A stretch of 64,000 nucleotides of DNA from BCD1 sp965230565 (GTDB lineage Bacteria > Bacteroidota > Bacteroidia > Chitinophagales > Saprospiraceae): positions 124,001 through 188,000 of the forward strand of contig CBDDLH010000014.1 in assembly GCA_965230565.1 (NCBI GenBank), read 5' to 3'. The notes under the pieces are model-generated. The model was not told the DNA's origin, ran no database searches, and saw nothing but the letters and a program-made list of their open reading frames with translations. The translations under genes and the position numbers were made by a program. Of the stretch, positions 27,616-37,821 are shown one piece after another. Every line of letters begins with the position of its first letter. Position 1 is the stretch's first letter.

Positions 27616-27630
27616 TGGCATTTTTCTTGA
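27616..27630 (+). promoter_or_regulatory. Weak sigma-54-like promoter ahead of hsp20
   Basis: TGGCATTTTTCTTGA fits the -24/-12 pattern TGGCAC-N5-TTGC except for A in place of the final C and T for C at the sixth base. It ends 45 bp before the hsp20 ATG. A palindrome GTCAAATTGAC lies at 27570-27580, in a place where an activator could bind. Tentative. Confidence 0.25.
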
Positions 27631-27675
27631 TGTTTTCTTGATGAAATTTAATTGTTAACCTAAAAATTCTGAGTT

Positions 27676-28116
27676 ATGTTACCAGTAAAAAATAGCTTAT
27701 TGCCGACTGTCTCAAAGTTTTTTGATGACGATTGGATTACACTGTTTGATTGGACCAACAACCAATCTTCAGGAACTCGAAACAACCTGCCTTTGACCAA
27801 TATTCGGGAAACTGCTGAACATTATTTCATAGAGATGGCAGTTCCGGGGCTTAAGAAAGATGATTTTCAGATTGAAGTAAAAGATAATGTTTTATCAATC
27901 AGACATGAATTCAACCAGAATTCTGAAGATCCATCAGCCGAGTATTTCCGACGCGAATTTAATTTCCATTCTTTTGAACGTTCCTTTTCTTTAAATGAAC
28001 AGGTCGTTAATTCTACTCAAATAAAAGCAAAGTATCAGGATGGCATCCTGTATCTGACCATTCCTAAAAAGGAAGAAGCGAAACAAAAGCCTGCCCGCGT
28101 AATTAAGGTTTTATAA
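27676..28116 (+). CDS. Small heat-shock protein, Hsp20 (alpha-crystallin) family
   Basis: 146 residues. The alpha-crystallin domain covers about 37-140: LTNIRETAEHYFIEMAVPGL, KKDDFQIEVKDNVLSI and the signature strand YQDGILYLTIPKKEE. The C-terminus ends in the K-x-(A)-x-V-I-K-V-L tail that docks between subunits. It is an ATP-independent holdase that keeps unfolding proteins soluble in the cytoplasm. The HtrA protease gene follows after 107 bp, forming a protein-quality-control pair. Confidence 0.95.
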   Translation: MLPVKNSLLPTVSKFFDDDWITLFDWTNNQSSGTRNNLPLTNIRETAEHYFIEMAVPGLKKDDFQIEVKDNVLSIRHEFNQNSEDPSAEYFRREFNFHSFERSFSLNEQVVNSTQIKAKYQDGILYLTIPKKEEAKQKPARVIKVL

Positions 28117-28133
28117 TTCAAAAAGAGTGGAAG

Positions 28134-28173
28134 GTCATCAGCGGGAGGGTAACTCCCTTCCTGCTTTGATGAC
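28134..28173. other. Imperfect hairpin between hsp20 and htrA
   Basis: GTCATCA (28134-28140) pairs with TGATGAC (28167-28173), and GGGAGGG with CTCCCTTCC inside. No T-run follows, so it is not a typical terminator. It could protect or process the hsp20 message or lower read-through into htrA. Confidence 0.45.
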
Positions 28174-28223
28174 TATTCCCGATGGACTTTTGTGATTAAT
28201 TGTTTTACAAAAAAGGATTGATT

Positions 28224-29753
28224 ATGAAAAGAACGCTAATATTTTCAGGATTAATTGCCCTGGCGGTTAGTTTAGCAACCACCGGTGTTTTTAGCTTAGT
28301 GAAAAGTGAGTCAAAAACGGTAAAAATTGAACATGTTTCTGGTACCCCTTCTAAAAGTGCTGTCTTTACGCTAGATGATAATAATGAACTTATTCCGCTC
28401 GATTTTACCAAAACTGCCGATAAGGTAATTGATGGGGTTGTCAATATTAAATCCACACACATTTATGCTCCTAATCGAAAACCTCCATATCAGCAAAGAG
28501 ATCTGCCTGATCCTTTCAGGGATTTTTTTGGTGATGAATTTGAGCGGTTTTTTGGGCCATTTGGTAATCAGCAACCCGGCAATGGAGGTGGAAATCCTCC
28601 GACACGTGTGGGTAGCGGTTCCGGAGTAATTATTAGTGAAGACGGGTATATTGTCACCAACAACCATGTCATTGCCGATGCCGATGATATTGAGGTGACG
28701 CTTCATGATAACAGAACCTATAAAGCTAGCATCATTGGTACTGATCCATCAACAGATTTGGCGCTCATAAGGATAAAAGAAGAAGGGTTGACCACTATCC
28801 CTTTCACTGATTCGGATGAAGTGAAAGTCGGGGAGTGGGTCCTTGCCGTTGGAAATCCTTTTAGCCTGAATTCAACTATCACTGCCGGGATCATCAGTGC
28901 TAAAGGCCGCAATATCAATATTCTTCGGGAACAATACGCAGTCGAGGATTTTATCCAGACGGATGCAGCCATTAATCCGGGAAATAGTGGTGGAGCACTT
29001 GTCAATCTGGAAGGCGGTCTGGTAGGTATCAATACAGCCATTGCCAGTCCTACCGGGACTTACAGTGGATATGGTTTCGCTGTCCCGGCTAATATTGTCA
29101 AAAAGGTTGTTGAGGACCTCATTAAGTACGGAAGCGTTCAGCGGGGCGTACTGGGTATTATGATCCGTACAGTAGATGGTAATTTTGCAAAAGAAAAAGA
29201 TTTGGAGGTTGTCCGTGGCGTTTGGGTGGATAGTCTTATGGCTAATAGTGCTGCTGCCACCTCAGGGGTGAAAGTTGGAGATGTGATAACTCATGTGAAT
29301 GATGTTAAAGTTAATTCATCCCCGGAATTGCAGGGAATCATCGCACGTCACAGACCAGGCGAACAGGTTACCTTGACGGTTAATCGTAAAGGACAGCAAA
29401 AACAAATCGACGTCGTACTCAATAACCGACAGGGGACTCAAAAACTGGCCAGTAAAGAAGAGCGGGAGATAATTAGTTTACTCGGTGCTGAATTCGAAAC
29501 GCTGGATGCGTCAGAGGCGCAAAAATTACAAATTAAAGAAGGGATTAAAGTCACCCGGTTATATGCAGGGAAGTTGAGCAATCAAACAGACATGCAGGAA
29601 GGATTTGTCATTACCAAAGTGGATGGGAAACCCGTAAAAAGCGTTGAGGAGTTGATCAAAATCCTCGAGAAAAAACAGGGAGGAGTGATGCTCGAGGGCG
29701 TTTATGAGGATTTTCCCGGCACCTATTATTACGCTTTTGGAATCGAAAATTGA
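28224..29753 (+). CDS. Periplasmic serine protease, HtrA/DegP family
   Basis: 509 residues from ATG 28224 (MKRTLIFSG); an in-frame Met at 28200 is less likely. A signal/anchor segment covers about 3-25. The S1C protease domain carries the triad His148 (VTNNHVIADA), Asp178 (DPSTDLALI) and Ser255 (NPGNSGGALV). Two PDZ-like regions follow (about 300-390 and 420-505; GVKVGDVITHVNDVKV and GFVITKVDGKPVKSVEEL). It degrades or refolds damaged envelope proteins. The gly/asn-rich segment around 110-130 matches the LA loop of DegP-type members. A terminator at 29781 ends the unit. Confidence 0.93.
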   Translation: MKRTLIFSGLIALAVSLATTGVFSLVKSESKTVKIEHVSGTPSKSAVFTLDDNNELIPLDFTKTADKVIDGVVNIKSTHIYAPNRKPPYQQRDLPDPFRDFFGDEFERFFGPFGNQQPGNGGGNPPTRVGSGSGVIISEDGYIVTNNHVIADADDIEVTLHDNRTYKASIIGTDPSTDLALIRIKEEGLTTIPFTDSDEVKVGEWVLAVGNPFSLNSTITAGIISAKGRNINILREQYAVEDFIQTDAAINPGNSGGALVNLEGGLVGINTAIASPTGTYSGYGFAVPANIVKKVVEDLIKYGSVQRGVLGIMIRTVDGNFAKEKDLEVVRGVWVDSLMANSAAATSGVKVGDVITHVNDVKVNSSPELQGIIARHRPGEQVTLTVNRKGQQKQIDVVLNNRQGTQKLASKEEREIISLLGAEFETLDASEAQKLQIKEGIKVTRLYAGKLSNQTDMQEGFVITKVDGKPVKSVEELIKILEKKQGGVMLEGVYEDFPGTYYYAFGIEN

Positions 29754-29780
29754 CAGTTTAAAAAGTAATAAAGGAATCGA

Positions 29781-29818
29781 ACCGCATTCTTCCATAAGAG
29801 GGGAATGCGGTTTTTATT
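29781..29818 (+). terminator. Intrinsic terminator after htrA
   Basis: ACCGCATTC (29781-29789) pairs with GAATGCGGT (29803-29811), followed by a T-rich run. The 9-bp stem is perfect. The rest of the gap to 30079 has no gene. Confidence 0.8.
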
Positions 29819-29945
29819 TTATTGGTTCAATTCTTGGCAGTGCGGGTGTCTGCAATGTAAAGGCTGACTTTGAACCAGCCTCTTGCCATTTTTTATGATC
29901 GGGCTTTCAACAATTTCAAAAAGGCGCTGTTTTTATTTTATTTGC

Positions 29946-29953
29946 TAACTTTG
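29946..29953 (+). promoter_or_regulatory. Candidate -7 box for the M1 peptidase gene
   Basis: TAACTTTG matches the Bacteroidota consensus TAnnTTTG and would give a leader of about 120 nt. No convincing TTTG -33 box is found 19 bp upstream, so the call is weak. Confidence 0.3.
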
Positions 29954-30079
29954 CAAATCATTCTTAATCCTGGCCCTTCCCAAAAGAAAATATTGGACTT
30001 GTTCTAATTGATGTAATTTAAATCCTTTAGGTTTAATCAATGTGAATTTTAGCGAATAATCATTTAAACTCGACTGGTC

Positions 30080-32458
30080 ATGAAAAACAAAATTACCCTT
30101 TCATTATTGATGGTATTGGTATTTCCGTTGCTGATGACGGCACAGATTGAAAATACCAATAAGAGCAAATTCAGACAGCTCTACCAGGAATTTCCAACAC
30201 CTAACAGTTTCCGCACAGCTTCCGGAGCTCCCGGACATGAGTATTACCAGCAAAAGGCTGATTATGTCATGCACATTGAGCTGGATGATGAAAACCAGCG
30301 TGTGTACGGAGATGAAGTTGTTACCTATCACAATAATTCCCCGGATCCGCTCACATATCTTTGGTTACAATTGGATCAAAACATGCGTGCCAAGGATTCT
30401 GACACCCATAAGATCAGGAGCAGCGAAATTGACGGAAAAATGTCCTTCCGACAATTGAAAAGCCTTCACAATCGGTTTGACGGAGGGTTTAATATAGAAT
30501 ATGTCAAGGATGCTAACGGTAAGCCGATGGAATATTTCGTCAATAAAACCATGATGAGAATCGATCTGCCAAAACCACTCCAAAATGGAGAATCCGTCAG
30601 TTTTAAGATCAAATGGTGGTACAATGTGCAGAGCCGCATGGATTGGGGAGGTCGCTCGGGATATGAACCGTTTGAGGAAGATGGTAATAATCTTTACACC
30701 ATTGCACAGTTTTTCCCAAGAATGGCCGTATACAATGATGAAGAAGGCTGGCAGAATAAGCAGTTTTTGGGCAGGGGTGAATTTACCCTGACCTTTGGTG
30801 ATTATGAAGTACACATCACTGTGCCTGCTGATCATGTTGTTGCCGCTACGGGAGAATTGCAGAATGAAAAGCAAGTCCTCACTTCAACACAGCGTAAACG
30901 CCTGGAAGAGGCCCGAAAAAGTACAGAGAAACCAGTGCTTATCATTACGGAGGAGGAAGCGATAGCCAATGAAAGCAGTCGCTCAACTGATAAAAAAACA
31001 TGGGTTTACAAAGCTGAAAATGTACGTGATTTTGCCTTTGCCAGCAGCAGGAAGTTCATCTGGGATGCCATGGCAGTAAAGTTTGGTGATCGTACCGTGT
31101 TGGCCATGTCTGCCTATCCAAAGGAAGGTAATCCATTATGGGAAAAATATTCGACGAGAATGGTAGCTCATACATTGGTGAGCTATTCCAAATACACCTT
31201 CGACTACCCTTATCCCGTTGCATGGTCTATTCACTCCAAATGGATTGGCATGGAGTACCCGATGATCTGTTTTAATGGTGGACGTCCGGAGGCGGATGGT
31301 ACTTATTCCAAGCGGACCAAATACGGAATGTTGGGCGTTATTTGCCATGAGGTAGGGCACAATTATTTCCCGATGATCGTCAATTCCGATGAGCGGCAGT
31401 GGACCTGGATGGATGAAGGTTTGAACAGTTTTGTTCAAAATCTCGCGCAACTGGAATGGGAAACCACTTTCCCGACCCGGTCAGGGCATCCTTCCAAGAT
31501 CGTCAATTATATGAAAATGGAAAAGGAGCAATTGTCTCCCATCATGACGAATTCGGAATCCATTCTCAATTTTGGATCCAATGCTTACAATAAACCGGCT
31601 ACTGCCTTGTTCATTTTGAGAGAGACCATCATGGGGCCGGAGCTTTTTGATAAAGCGTTTAAGGAATATTGCACCCGTTGGAAGTTCAAACATCCAAGCC
31701 CCGCGGATTTCTTCCGTACCATGGAGGATGCTTCTGCAGTGGACCTGGATTGGTTTTGGAGAGGGTGGTTCTATACTACCGATAATGTGGATATTGCCAT
31801 GTCAGATGTGAAATGGTTCACTATCGATACCAAGGATCCTGACATTGAAAAACCGTTGGCCAAAGCGAAGCGGGATAATGAACCGCGTTATATCGGGGAT
31901 ATTCGACGCGATGATAGTGAAACCGTAGTTACCAGGGATCCAACTATGCTGGATTTTTACAATGATTATGACGAACTGGATGTTACCGTGCTGGATGAAA
32001 AGCAATATAAACGTTTCCTCGAAGGACTTTCACAGGATGAAAAGGATCTGATGAATGATGGAGGAAATTATTACTCCATCAAATTTGAAAACGTCGGAGG
32101 GCTGGTGATGCCTATTATTCTCGAGTTTAAATTCACGGACGGTACTTCAGAGGTCGTTTATATCCCGGCAGAGATCTGGCTGAAAACGGAAGATGAAGTG
32201 AGTAAAGTTTTCTATTTTGAAAAAGAAGCCTCTGATATTATCCTGGATCCATTTGTGGAAACTGCTGATGTGGATAGAAGTAATAACTATTGGCCTCAGC
32301 GGTATGAACCTACTCGTTTTGAAGTATTCAAAAGCCGGAGAAGTGGTCGTTATGGCGGCGGCGGAAAGAACCCAATGCAAAAGGCAAAAGAAATAAAGTC
32401 TATGAGTGACAAACCTGTCGGAACTCCCTCTTCCGGAACCGGACAGGGAGAAAAATAG
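30080..32458 (+). CDS. Secreted M1-family metallopeptidase (aminopeptidase N-like)
   Basis: 792 residues with a signal peptide (ends MTAQ). An N-terminal beta-sandwich domain (about 50-310) is followed by the catalytic thermolysin-like domain. The zinc motif is H423-E-V-G-H427 with Glu446 (HEXXH-x18-E) in CHEVGHNYFPMI and WMDEGLNSF. The usual GAMEN exopeptidase motif appears as GMEYP. Family members remove N-terminal residues from peptides; this one would act outside the cytoplasm in peptide scavenging. The Ser/Gly-rich tail (RRSGRYGGGGK) is odd and may be a linker or anchor. It is a monocistronic gene between two terminators. Confidence 0.9.
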   Translation: MKNKITLSLLMVLVFPLLMTAQIENTNKSKFRQLYQEFPTPNSFRTASGAPGHEYYQQKADYVMHIELDDENQRVYGDEVVTYHNNSPDPLTYLWLQLDQNMRAKDSDTHKIRSSEIDGKMSFRQLKSLHNRFDGGFNIEYVKDANGKPMEYFVNKTMMRIDLPKPLQNGESVSFKIKWWYNVQSRMDWGGRSGYEPFEEDGNNLYTIAQFFPRMAVYNDEEGWQNKQFLGRGEFTLTFGDYEVHITVPADHVVAATGELQNEKQVLTSTQRKRLEEARKSTEKPVLIITEEEAIANESSRSTDKKTWVYKAENVRDFAFASSRKFIWDAMAVKFGDRTVLAMSAYPKEGNPLWEKYSTRMVAHTLVSYSKYTFDYPYPVAWSIHSKWIGMEYPMICFNGGRPEADGTYSKRTKYGMLGVICHEVGHNYFPMIVNSDERQWTWMDEGLNSFVQNLAQLEWETTFPTRSGHPSKIVNYMKMEKEQLSPIMTNSESILNFGSNAYNKPATALFILRETIMGPELFDKAFKEYCTRWKFKHPSPADFFRTMEDASAVDLDWFWRGWFYTTDNVDIAMSDVKWFTIDTKDPDIEKPLAKAKRDNEPRYIGDIRRDDSETVVTRDPTMLDFYNDYDELDVTVLDEKQYKRFLEGLSQDEKDLMNDGGNYYSIKFENVGGLVMPIILEFKFTDGTSEVVYIPAEIWLKTEDEVSKVFYFEKEASDIILDPFVETADVDRSNNYWPQRYEPTRFEVFKSRRSGRYGGGGKNPMQKAKEIKSMSDKPVGTPSSGTGQGEK

Positions 32459-32484
32459 ACAACCATCCGTTTAAGGTATAGAGC

Positions 32485-32516
32485 CCCGGTTTTCGCATTG
32501 AAAACCGGGGTTTTAT
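32485..32516 (+). terminator. Intrinsic terminator after M1 peptidase
   Basis: CCCCGGTTTTC (32485-32495), 5-base loop, GAAAACCGGGG (32501-32511), then TTTTA. The 11-bp stem is perfect. Confidence 0.85.
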
Positions 32517-33098
32517 ATGTAGGTTAGAAATAATATGAAAAAAAATTCATGTGTAATGTAACCTTTTTATGCCCTTCCCGTAAACTTCTGATAACGTAAT
32601 TTACTTCTAGTTCATTCCTTTCGATTATTAACTTTTAAATCAGTATATCGCTGTTTATCAGTGGATTATTGATTTTGCAATCTTTCCAGTTGAATATTTT
32701 TCTACTTTGAGTGAGTATATGTTATTTGCAGTTTACATTAATTTAATTTACATTTGATTATTGTTAATATAATGTTGCTGCCTACAAAACACTCACCATA
32801 CATTTCTAAAAGCAACATTTACTGAAGGGAATCAATCCCGTTTGGGATTGTTTATTATTAACAAATTGCGTCAGGATAATTAACGAGGCTTTTCTCCCCA
32901 CCCTTCAATTAAGAAACAAACAGCAGGATGTCATTTTTATTGGAAGCAGTCAGCTTCCCTGATGGGTATATTCCATGCTGTTTGGTGTTTTTGATTGATA
33001 GTGGAGAAGAAAGCAACCGTCTCCCCCCTTCTTTTCCTATCGCTATGATAACACTATGAGGAAACTGTACTTATTAAGTCAGTTTTCAAGCATGAAAC
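32517..33098. other. Gene-free AT-rich interval upstream of the subtilase
   Basis: No credible coding frame on either strand. It holds a perfect hairpin CAATCCC-GTTT-GGGATTG at 32833-32850 followed by TTTATT, and a smaller one, GGAAGC-AGTCA-GCTTCC, at 32942-32958. The first could terminate a short transcript or form part of a long leader for the 1535-residue protease. Otherwise I see nothing in it. Confidence 0.5.
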
Positions 33099-36000
33099 AT
33101 GAGAGTTTACACTAAAACACTAAGCGTAACACTATTGCTGTTATTCAGCATTGTATTCCATCTTTCTGCCCAGCATTATGATCTTTTTATTCATAGTGGG
33201 CAGGTTTTACCAGAAGAAGGCGTTAGGTTTCGACTTGACGCTGATCAGGTTGTTGATGGTCATTTCTATTGTATCCTTCAATTTTATGATGTTCCAAATG
33301 GAGCAGTCAGGAAAGACATTGAGGATGCCCACATCGAATTACTTGATTACATCCCCAACTATGCCTGGTTGGCAAGAGTGCCGGAGGGTGTTGATCTGAA
33401 TAATCTTCCAATAAGATCGGTAATTGAATTATCACCTGAGGTTAAGCTTGCGCCGGAACTTCAGGCCGAAAGCTATGCACAATGTCTGATCGAACAGGGA
33501 GGCATCCGGGTCAAGACATTGTTGTTTCCAGAGATTTCTAAGCAATCTTCCTGGAAAATGATCCAAAATGCGGGTTTTGAGGTACGAGATTTTCAAAATG
33601 CTGCTGTCGATATGATCGTTGAGCAGCATAAATTGACAGAACTCGCTTCCTTACCTGTCGTAATGGCCGTTGTTCCTCAGGAATGTGATCCGGAAGCCGA
33701 AGGCATTAAGGGCAGAACACTTGCCAGAGCGAATCTTTCTTTCGTAGGAAACTTACTCACAGGGGCAGGTGTACCGATTGGCATTGCAGATGACGGATCG
33801 GTGACTCATGAAGATTTTCGCGGACGTGTAACCGATTTTACCACAACAGATGTAGGTACTCATGGCGATATGACTGCCGGAATCGCTGGAGGATGCGGAA
33901 ATATTTCCCAAAAGGGTGTTGGTATGGCTACAGGAGCAGACCTTTTCCTGTTTGATATTGATGGCAATCCACATTTCGTCGATGCAGTCCCCAACTACAT
34001 TACCTATGGGATTGAGATTACTTCCACTTCTTATGGTGAGGGTTGCGGGGGATATTATACCTATACCGCAGAAGAGATAGACCAACAGATTTTTGATAAC
34101 AATACCTTCTTCCATTGTTTTTCTGCAGGAAACCGTGGTCTTGATGGCTGCAACGAAGTTTACGGCATTTTTGCTGATGAAGATATGACCCGTTACGGTA
34201 ATATAACGGGAGGAAGAAAAGCGGGAAAGAATACCATAGCTGTCGGGAACGTACATTACAATGACAGCCTCAGGGTTACCAGTAGTTGCGGACCAACACA
34301 TGATGGCCGGATCAAACCGGATATTGTGGCTCCCGGGCAAGGCAATTTAAGTACCGGCCAGAATAATACCTATCAGGTAGGTGGCGGTACTTCGGCAGCT
34401 TCTCCGGTGATTGCAGGATCTGCAGCTATGATGTATGAGGCTTACCAGCAGCAGTATGATGGTAATTCTCCTGCATCAGGACTCATTAAGGCCATGATGC
34501 TTTGTTCTGCTGAAGACCTCGGCAGACGCGGTCCTGATTACGAACATGGTTGGGGAAGAATCCATTTGGAACGTGCGCTTGAAGTACTGGAGGAAGAACA
34601 ATTCCTTACGGAAAGTATTGAACATGCCCATCAGGATTTTCACCAAATCATCATACCGGAACAAATTGGTCAGGCCAGGATTATGGTTTACTGGACGGAT
34701 CCGGCAGGATCTACCATGGCCTCCAAGGCTTTAGTGAATGATATTGATATTTCCTTACAAGGAGGTGAAGGCCAGTTTTACCTTCCAAGCGTTCTGAGTC
34801 ATGCGGCTCATTATGACAGCCTTACATTGCCTGCATATCCTGGTTATGATCACGTGAATAATATGGAAGAGATCATTATCGATAACCCTCAGGCGGGAGC
34901 TTATACATTAAGGGTGAAGGGGCATTTGATCCCTGAAGGTCCACAGGAATATCATGTCGTTTACGCTTTTGTGAAAGATGAGATCAAGGTGACCTATCCA
35001 TTTGAAGGAGAAGGATTTATCCCGGGGCAGAAGGAAATTATCCGCTGGGATGCCTGGGGTGTTGAGGGTACCTTCCAGATTGAGTATTCACTGGATTCCA
35101 TGCAAACCTGGGAAACCATTGTGGCGGATCATCCGGGACATTTGAGGTATTACAGCTGGAATGTGCCAATGGACATTACCGGGGATGCTTTTGTTCGTGT
35201 TTCGCGTGGAGAAGATGTCGCCTATTCACAAGGGAATTTCACGATAATCGGCGTTCCTGCCTTTGATTTTGATTATGTTAATGATAATACAGCCCTCATC
35301 TCCTGGTATCCCGTTCCCGGGGCTAATACTTATGAGGTGTATGCCATTGGCGAAAAATTTATGGAATTGATCGGCCAGACAAATGGCACATCACTGTTAT
35401 TTCCGGTTGAATTATGGGAAAGTAACTGGTACAGTGTCAGGGCGGTTATCGATGAAAACTCGAAAGGAATAAGAGCTGATGCCAAACAATATACCCATCA
35501 AACCTGTAACGCCAATTTCGGTCTCAACCTCCAGTTCGATCTTTACCCGGGCGAAATTTCCTGGGAGGTGCTCAATACAGATGGTGAAGTAGTTGCTTCA
35601 GGTGGGCCATATGATTACCTGCCGCCCAACAGTTACCTTGAAATTCAAAAATGCCTGCCCTTTGGTTGTTATACCCTGAAGATCAGGGATGCTTATGGTG
35701 ACGGAATTTGTTGTAATTCCGGTGATGGTTATTATGAATTCCTCGGTCAGGATGGTAATGTGCTTACCTCAGGAGGAGACTTTGGAGCTATAAAAACCAT
35801 TTACTTCTGCCTGGAAAATACAGAAGGTGATTTGTCGCTCAATGTTACGAGCGAAGAACATGTTTCCTGTTTTGATGGCAATGATGGGGCTATCACGGTT
35901 AAGGCGCTGGGCGGAACAGGTAATTACACCTATTTGTGGAGTAATGGAGCTACGGGGGCCAATGTTACAGGTCTTTCAGCGGGATTGCATTCTGTTACGG

Positions 36001-37706
36001 TTGTTGATGGTAATTCACAATTATCCACGAGTGTGATCATTACTCAGCCTCAACCGATAAATATAAATATTACTCCGGTCGATATCAATTGCAGCACCAT
36101 TACAGCTGGATCTGTTTTGACGGAAGTCACAGGAGGGTTGCCTCCCTATAATTATTTTTGGAATACCGGTGCATCTACCCCCGATATTAATGACCTTCAA
36201 GCCGGGATTTATAAAGTGTCGGTTGTCGATGCCAATGGTTGTCTGGAATCTGGGCAAGCCATGGTTTACCAGAACAACAACCTGGAGTTGACGACCACTG
36301 TGGTCAGCCCAAGCTGTTTTGGGGCTGCAAACGGAGTAATACTAGCGTCCACAACGGGAGGGGCAGGCATTTATGAGTACGTATGGAGTACCGGAGCCAC
36401 CACCCCTACTGTTTTTGGATTGGCAGCGGGAGATTATCAGGTTTCCGTTTCAGATGCCAATGGTTGCCACGGAGTGAAATATGTCACCATGGATGAACCG
36501 GAATTGCTGGAAGTCGAAGGCATTGTCTCTGATGCAGGATGTGAAGGTGGAAACTCCGGATCTATTGAACTTTTTGTGCAGGGTGGAAATATGCCTTACA
36601 ATTATATTTGGAATACGGGCCAAACAAGTTATAACATTAATAATATTTCTGCCGGCGATTATTCTGTAACCGTAACAGATATAAATAACTGCACCCAGCA
36701 GATGGATTTTGATGTGAATATGGGTTCGCCAATGCAATTAAACTTTTCGAGCGTCAGCGCGCTGGAGGGGAATGACGGAAGCGTAGACCTGGAGGTTGCA
36801 CAGGGAATTCCTCCTTATGAGTATATTTGGTCTAATGGCGCCACGACTCAGGATTTGGAGAATCTTGCAGCCGGACTGTACAATGTAACAGTCACGGATG
36901 TATCCGGATGTCAAGTCACCGGAGAAGTGAATGTAGGCGGAGGGGAGTATTGTCTGCTCAGGGGGAGTAATACGAACTATGAGTGGATAGAAAGGGTATC
37001 CTGGGCAGGAGAGTCCGTTGTCACCGGTAAGAATGGTGGACTTGGCTTGTATACCGGTACCATTTTCCAGGCCACTGCGGGAGGAACGTACTCCATGGAA
37101 GCTGAACCTGGATTCTCAGCAACCGCCTTTGGGGAATTCTGGCGTGTGTGGATCGATTTCAACGGTGATTATGATTTTACCGATGAAGGAGAAGAGATTT
37201 ATGCCGGAGGGGCCATACAGGGCATTCTGGCACTGCAGGTAGCCATTCCGGAAGATGCGGTGACCGGAATCACCAGAATGAGAATTGCGATGAAATATGG
37301 AACGCTGCCTCCTGTTTGCGGAACCTACGGTTACGGTGAGGTGGAGGAATATGGCATTCATATTCAAAGTGTGGATGGATTCAGTGCGGCAGTAAATCAT
37401 GAAGCTTTATCAGTGCTTTCCGAAGAAAAGATTGAAAAAACGGGTGCAAAGGCTGGATTGAATATCTATCCTAATCCAGCCGCAGATTTCATTAATATTG
37501 CTGTGGAAGAGCTTGACCTTGGAGATCTGGTAGATGGATTTATTTACAGCCTTGATGGTCGCCAGGTAGGAGCATTTTTGTGGGAATTGTCGGGAAGTGA
37601 ACGAATCAAACAAATTCCTGTGAATAATTTGCCGGAAGGCGTATATCGATTGGAACTTTATGGTAATAATTCCGTACAAATGAGTAGATTTGTGGTCAAT
37701 CGATAG
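33099..37706 (+). CDS. T9SS-secreted subtilisin-like protease with SprB repeats and GEVED domain
   Basis: 1535 residues in this order: signal peptide (ends LSAQ); propeptide-like region to about 215; S8 peptidase domain about 220-500 with Asp231 (GIADDGS), His255 (THGDMTAGIAGG), SAGN oxyanion motif and Ser432 (GGTSAASPV); beta-sandwich and FN3-like regions; five SprB-type repeats about 913-1280 (each with 'YxYxWSNGATTxxxxxLxAGxYxVxVxDxxGC'); GEVED domain about 1284-1425 (FWRVWIDFNGDYDFTDEGEE); T9SS type A sorting domain about 1452-1535 (LNIYPNPAADF to GVYRLELYG). It would be exported by the PorSS system and attached to or released from the surface, digesting proteins while the SprB repeats add adhesion or length. 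A terminator follows at 37769. Confidence 0.92.
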   Translation: MRVYTKTLSVTLLLLFSIVFHLSAQHYDLFIHSGQVLPEEGVRFRLDADQVVDGHFYCILQFYDVPNGAVRKDIEDAHIELLDYIPNYAWLARVPEGVDLNNLPIRSVIELSPEVKLAPELQAESYAQCLIEQGGIRVKTLLFPEISKQSSWKMIQNAGFEVRDFQNAAVDMIVEQHKLTELASLPVVMAVVPQECDPEAEGIKGRTLARANLSFVGNLLTGAGVPIGIADDGSVTHEDFRGRVTDFTTTDVGTHGDMTAGIAGGCGNISQKGVGMATGADLFLFDIDGNPHFVDAVPNYITYGIEITSTSYGEGCGGYYTYTAEEIDQQIFDNNTFFHCFSAGNRGLDGCNEVYGIFADEDMTRYGNITGGRKAGKNTIAVGNVHYNDSLRVTSSCGPTHDGRIKPDIVAPGQGNLSTGQNNTYQVGGGTSAASPVIAGSAAMMYEAYQQQYDGNSPASGLIKAMMLCSAEDLGRRGPDYEHGWGRIHLERALEVLEEEQFLTESIEHAHQDFHQIIIPEQIGQARIMVYWTDPAGSTMASKALVNDIDISLQGGEGQFYLPSVLSHAAHYDSLTLPAYPGYDHVNNMEEIIIDNPQAGAYTLRVKGHLIPEGPQEYHVVYAFVKDEIKVTYPFEGEGFIPGQKEIIRWDAWGVEGTFQIEYSLDSMQTWETIVADHPGHLRYYSWNVPMDITGDAFVRVSRGEDVAYSQGNFTIIGVPAFDFDYVNDNTALISWYPVPGANTYEVYAIGEKFMELIGQTNGTSLLFPVELWESNWYSVRAVIDENSKGIRADAKQYTHQTCNANFGLNLQFDLYPGEISWEVLNTDGEVVASGGPYDYLPPNSYLEIQKCLPFGCYTLKIRDAYGDGICCNSGDGYYEFLGQDGNVLTSGGDFGAIKTIYFCLENTEGDLSLNVTSEEHVSCFDGNDGAITVKALGGTGNYTYLWSNGATGANVTGLSAGLHSVTVVDGNSQLSTSVIITQPQPININITPVDINCSTITAGSVLTEVTGGLPPYNYFWNTGASTPDINDLQAGIYKVSVVDANGCLESGQAMVYQNNNLELTTTVVSPSCFGAANGVILASTTGGAGIYEYVWSTGATTPTVFGLAAGDYQVSVSDANGCHGVKYVTMDEPELLEVEGIVSDAGCEGGNSGSIELFVQGGNMPYNYIWNTGQTSYNINNISAGDYSVTVTDINNCTQQMDFDVNMGSPMQLNFSSVSALEGNDGSVDLEVAQGIPPYEYIWSNGATTQDLENLAAGLYNVTVTDVSGCQVTGEVNVGGGEYCLLRGSNTNYEWIERVSWAGESVVTGKNGGLGLYTGTIFQATAGGTYSMEAEPGFSATAFGEFWRVWIDFNGDYDFTDEGEEIYAGGAIQGILALQVAIPEDAVTGITRMRIAMKYGTLPPVCGTYGYGEVEEYGIHIQSVDGFSAAVNHEALSVLSEEKIEKTGAKAGLNIYPNPAADFINIAVEELDLGDLVDGFIYSLDGRQVGAFLWELSGSERIKQIPVNNLPEGVYRLELYGNNSVQMSRFVVNR

Positions 37707-37768
37707 AAATTTTTTTAGATACAAGCAAGCACCTGGAATCAAAAAATACATTCCAAACTAATTATCTC

Positions 37769-37802
37769 GCCGATTCCCGTAACTGGGGATCGGCCTTTTT
37801 TT
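37769..37802 (+). terminator. Intrinsic terminator after subtilase
   Basis: GCCGATTCCC, 6-base loop, GGGGATCGGC, then seven T. The 10-bp stem has one mismatch. Confidence 0.85.
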
Positions 37803-37821
37803 ATAATTTAATATTCGCCCA

